Shown: positions 61,110 through 64,000 of the stretch, in pieces
Numbering within the stretch: the stretch's first letter is position 1
Layout: each line of letters opens with the position of its first letter
The notes under the pieces: model-generated
Database searches by the model: none
Seen by the model: the letters and a program-made list of their open reading frames with translations, nothing else
Told to the model about the DNA's origin: nothing
Translations under genes and position numbers: made by a program
Origin: Massilia sp. 9096
GTDB taxonomy: Bacteria > Pseudomonadota > Gammaproteobacteria > Burkholderiales > Burkholderiaceae_D
Direction of reading: 5' to 3'
DNA: 64,000 nucleotides
NCBI RefSeq assembly: GCF_000745265.1
Contig: NZ_JQNN01000001.1
Coordinates: forward strand, 1,426,001-1,490,000

Positions 61110-63716
61110 GTGGCTAAAGGCAAAAAGCAAACGTACGTCTGGTTCAAGTCGAGCAATAATGTACTTGGTAGTTTCCGCCAGAAGTTGACAATTTGGCGTA
61201 ATATCCCATCATTAATTCCGCCGAGCTGGCGGCAACGAGCCATTGGGCGGGATATGAAGAAACCGAAACGCCTTAGGAACACTCGCAAGAAGAAAGTAGC
61301 TCCGGACGAGTTCTTCGAACACGGCCCCATTTCGATGGCACGGTTTGGTAACCTGACCGTGGGCCAGTCGCACTGGAAGCCGGACGAGTTCAAGGAGTAC
61401 CACAAGCGCTTGGCAGAGGCTTATCCCAAGATAGTTAGCGAGATCGAAGAACTTATCGAGGAGGCAACGGTTCTCGTTTCTGCTACGAAACCCCTCTCGT
61501 TGCTGCACCGAGCGTGGTGGCAGCGTGCGGCGGCCTACGTTGAGATAAATAGCGAAGTCGAAGTGGAGGCCGAGCACGCACACACGCAGCGGATGATCGA
61601 CTATGTGCAGAGCCTCATTGCCGCAACACCTCCTGCGGAGAATCAGGAGGATGCGGACGAAGAAACTTGGCAAAGACTGAGCAGGGTAGTATCGACAATA
61701 TTCGAAAAGCTTAACCCGTGGTTTTTCATTAGCGAAAGCGCTCACCGTAAGGCTACTCTCCCCGAAATCAACGAGGCGATTGAGGAATTCCGCTTTCGCG
61801 CACAGATCATCTGGTGCAATGTCTCCGGTGCCGAATACCAAGTTCATAGCATCCCGGCGCTCCGGGAGCTCCTTGTTCCCCAAGGCGAAAACATAAAGAA
61901 GGCGTACGGTTTAGACGGAAATCAATTGTGCGACGAGCTCGCGAAGATCTGGCACTCGCTCACGATGGGAATAGGTGAAGCGTTTGAAGCGATGGAGGAG
62001 TTCCGGCGCGAATCACTTAATGCCCTCGAGGCTGATATTCAGGCCGGTATCGACAGTGAGGGAGCGTTTACTGAGCGGCTGGGCAGGACCGTTGTTCGAC
62101 ATGGCCTCGCCGAGAAACGTGATGCCGCTTTTGGAAAATTCCTCGGCCTAGATCTCTTCGACCTGAAAAAAATAACCAATCTCCCCATCGAACTGCTCAA
62201 TGACTTTGCTTGGTCGCCTGGACAGGAAACGGATTTCCTCAGCCCTGGAGACTTCAAGGGTTGGCCGCTGCGGATATGGCCCACGTTTAAGCGGCCTTTC
62301 CTGAAAGTCGCAAAAAGGTACTACTGCTTTGACCAGACCGTTCTGTTCGATCACTTCTTCCGGCAGCTCGAGAAACGCGTCTACAAAGTTGACGAAGCAA
62401 CAAAGGCATGGATTGCGACGCGGAAGGACGTTACCGAACGTCTGCCCTTTGAACACTTGGCTAGGATTCTCCCAAAGGCAACGCAGTTCCAGGAGATCTA
62501 CTACCCACTTCCAGAAGACGGCAAGAAGACCAAAACGTATGAAACCGATGGAATCATCATTTACGATGACCATCTCTTCGTCATCGAAGTCAAATCCGGA
62601 GCGTTCACCTATACGGACCCGACCACGGATTTCAAGGCGCACCTGAAGTCGCTCGAAGCACTACTAGCAGACCCCGCAAAACAGGGAAGCAGGTTTCTGA
62701 AGTATCTGCGCGGATCTGAAGAGGTGCCCATTTTTGACAAGCACGGGAAAGAAGTCGTTCGAATCCGCAACGAGGACTATCGCCAGGTTACGTTGTGCGC
62801 TATTACGCTCGATCAATTCACTGAAATTGCGGCTCAGACCCAGCGGGTTAGCGAAATCGGAGTAGCGCTCGGAACTGAACCGCTATGGGCACTGTCTCTC
62901 GGGGACTTACGTGTATATGCCGACATATTCTCCAACCCGTTGGAGTTCCTGCATTTTATCGAACAGCGAAAGGAAGCTTTTGCATCCTCAAAAGTGCAAC
63001 TGGACGACGAGATCGATCACCTCGGGCTATACCTGAAGCACAACCACTACGTTACGCATCTCGAGGACGCCATGCGCGCCCCGAAAGCGCGCATCCACGC
63101 TCTTGGGTACCGGCAGAAGATCGACGAATTCTACAGCGAGCGGTTACGCGACCCGTCTGCCCTATCGCCCCTTCGGCAGGAAATGCCACCGCTCATGGCA
63201 AAGGTCTTGGACCTCTTGGCACTATCTGGAAAGCCAGGTAGGTCCGCGATCGCTGCCTATATCCTAGACCTTGGAGGATACTGGCGCACGGATATCTTTA
63301 ATCACGTCCAGCGGGAAGTTGAGCGGGCGTCCGATTCCCGGCCGGGTCCGTGTTCCTCTCATGGGGACGTACGACTGACGGTAGCCCCTTGGAGTGATCG
63401 CTGGGGCGCTCCTCTGTCCAAGGAGATGCTGGAGCACGTGAAGGCAGTGATGCTCCTTCATGGCGAAATCGACAGGCACCTCTTGGAGTTGACGTTCGAT
63501 GCGGAAGGGGAACTTTATGCCGTAGAGTGGAGGTTAGTGAGGCAGTCCGATATATCTCTACTTGAACGTCCAAGGCTCGCCCAAATGGCCGAATTGCTGC
63601 GTGAGAGGCGGCTCAGCCGGCGAACGGCATCCGGGGCACGTGTTGGAAGGAACGAGCAATGCCCTTGCGGAAGCGGGAAGAAATTTAAGAAGTGCTGTAT
63701 CGAACGAGCAGCGTAA
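61110..63716 (+). CDS. PD-(D/E)XK-like nuclease with SEC-C zinc motif
   Basis: An 868-residue protein. Residues 1-450 are helical and basic near the start (K-K-P-K-R-L-R-N-T-R-K-K-K), with no known domain. Residues 470-500 hold a clear nuclease core: Y-E-T-D480-G-I-I-I-Y, then L-F-V-I-E493-V-K495-S-G, the D...ExK signature of restriction-endonuclease-like and NERD-type folds. The C-terminus is a SEC-C zinc motif, R-N-E-Q-C851-P-C853-G-S-G-K-K-F-K-K-C862-C863. Translation is taken from a GTG; the Met at codon 49 (M-K-K-P-K) is an alternative, and neither has a good ribosome site. The next gene begins six bases after the stop. Confidence 0.8.
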   Translation: MAKGKKQTYVWFKSSNNVLGSFRQKLTIWRNIPSLIPPSWRQRAIGRDMKKPKRLRNTRKKKVAPDEFFEHGPISMARFGNLTVGQSHWKPDEFKEYHKRLAEAYPKIVSEIEELIEEATVLVSATKPLSLLHRAWWQRAAAYVEINSEVEVEAEHAHTQRMIDYVQSLIAATPPAENQEDADEETWQRLSRVVSTIFEKLNPWFFISESAHRKATLPEINEAIEEFRFRAQIIWCNVSGAEYQVHSIPALRELLVPQGENIKKAYGLDGNQLCDELAKIWHSLTMGIGEAFEAMEEFRRESLNALEADIQAGIDSEGAFTERLGRTVVRHGLAEKRDAAFGKFLGLDLFDLKKITNLPIELLNDFAWSPGQETDFLSPGDFKGWPLRIWPTFKRPFLKVAKRYYCFDQTVLFDHFFRQLEKRVYKVDEATKAWIATRKDVTERLPFEHLARILPKATQFQEIYYPLPEDGKKTKTYETDGIIIYDDHLFVIEVKSGAFTYTDPTTDFKAHLKSLEALLADPAKQGSRFLKYLRGSEEVPIFDKHGKEVVRIRNEDYRQVTLCAITLDQFTEIAAQTQRVSEIGVALGTEPLWALSLGDLRVYADIFSNPLEFLHFIEQRKEAFASSKVQLDDEIDHLGLYLKHNHYVTHLEDAMRAPKARIHALGYRQKIDEFYSERLRDPSALSPLRQEMPPLMAKVLDLLALSGKPGRSAIAAYILDLGGYWRTDIFNHVQREVERASDSRPGPCSSHGDVRLTVAPWSDRWGAPLSKEMLEHVKAVMLLHGEIDRHLLELTFDAEGELYAVEWRLVRQSDISLLERPRLAQMAELLRERRLSRRTASGARVGRNEQCPCGSGKKFKKCCIERAA

Positions 63717-63722
63717 TCAGCG

Positions 63723-64000
63723 ATGACCATACCCGTCGTTCATGCATCAAATGTGCCGCTATTGAAAGCGCACCGAAACATATCTCCTGAGCTCCCATCT
63801 ATGAAATTTGAACAAATTTATGCGAAAGTCGATGACCAATACTTCAACTCCGGAGATTTTAACGGACTTCCGGTCAGGGCGCTTGCGGAGCACTTCGACA
63901 TAGACTCTCCCGAGTTCCGCGACCATGTGAGAGAGGCAATCGAATCGGACGTCATCACTGCCCGCGTTGGGGGAAATCCGCATATCCTAGCTTTCTCATC
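63723..64000 (+). CDS. Unknown protein, 3' end outside window
   Basis: An ATG six bases after the nuclease stop opens a frame that stays open to the last base (92 codons). It reads M-T-I-P-V-V-H-A-S-N and later M-K-F-E-Q-I-Y-A-K-V-D-D-Q-Y-F, L-P-V-R-A-L-A-E-H-F-D-I. The pattern L-x-x-L-A-E-x-F and the charged helices look like a small helical or winged-helix domain, but no family is recognised. Tight spacing makes it part of the same transcript as the nuclease-SEC-C gene. Confidence 0.6.
   Translation, partial: MTIPVVHASNVPLLKAHRNISPELPSMKFEQIYAKVDDQYFNSGDFNGLPVRALAEHFDIDSPEFRDHVREAIESDVITARVGGNPHILAFS

Noticed and set aside
1..64000. CRISPR arrays, rRNA genes and further tRNAs
   Set aside because: No regularly spaced direct repeats and no rRNA-like stretch were seen. 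tRNA-Sec is the only tRNA structure I could build.

Overview
This window looks like chromosome from a GC-rich betaproteobacterium of the Burkholderiales, most likely an Oxalobacteraceae of the Massilia/Telluria type. That is inferred from gene content, composition and protein style; no rRNA or other species marker is present. Most of the first 56 kb is dense and GC-rich. From about 57.8 kb the DNA becomes visibly less GC-rich, gene-poor and accessory in character.

Layout. 1-5.1 kb: the end of a CheW-like gene, a DUF296 gene paired with an FdhF/YdeP-type molybdopterin oxidoreductase, a catalase-like protein and a small secreted protein. 5.1-15.4 kb: a complete selenocysteine formate dehydrogenase module on the minus strand (fdoG with an in-frame UGA and SECIS, fdoH, fdoI, fdhE, selA, selB and tRNA-Sec), with fdhD divergent. 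The 3' end of selB overlaps the tRNA-Sec gene. 15.4-21.7 kb: a hypothetical protein, a PAS histidine kinase, an EthD-like protein and a discoidin-di-haem (DUF1111) lipoprotein. 22.2-26.4 kb: a TetR regulon of DJ-1/PfpI protein, SDR and alpha/beta hydrolase with four copies of one operator, plus decayed former targets. 26.7-27.8 kb: an IS1182-type transposase remnant and a broken fixH. 27.8-37.6 kb: an anoxia and carbon-storage block of fnr, fabI-like, ackA, MaoC-Pta, phaC and three universal stress proteins, with FNR-type sites and gene debris. 37.8-40.9 kb: nhaA, then an RcnR-DUF1289-CDF Ni/Co efflux operon with a textbook operator.

41-55.9 kb looks like a zinc-homeostasis cluster: a NiCoT transporter, a COG0523 GTPase, a TonB receptor, a PepSY protein, a Rrf2/thioredoxin-reductase-like pair, an ABC exporter-type operon with DUF3299 downstream of a Fur/Zur-family regulator, three small His/CxxC-rich membrane proteins and a second TonB receptor. 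A shared motif, WTGCAA-N5-TTGCRW, lies before the NiCoT gene (two copies) and before zur, suggesting one regulon.

56-64 kb: an S53 (sedolisin) peptidase, then the accessory end. Two large unrecognised proteins (597 and 868 aa) each carry a PD-(D/E)XK-like nuclease core. The second also has a C-terminal SEC-C zinc motif and is followed by a third gene that runs off the window. A diverged repeat of about 135 bp containing a conserved hairpin precedes each nuclease gene. This is the best candidate for an undescribed, possibly defence-related, system.
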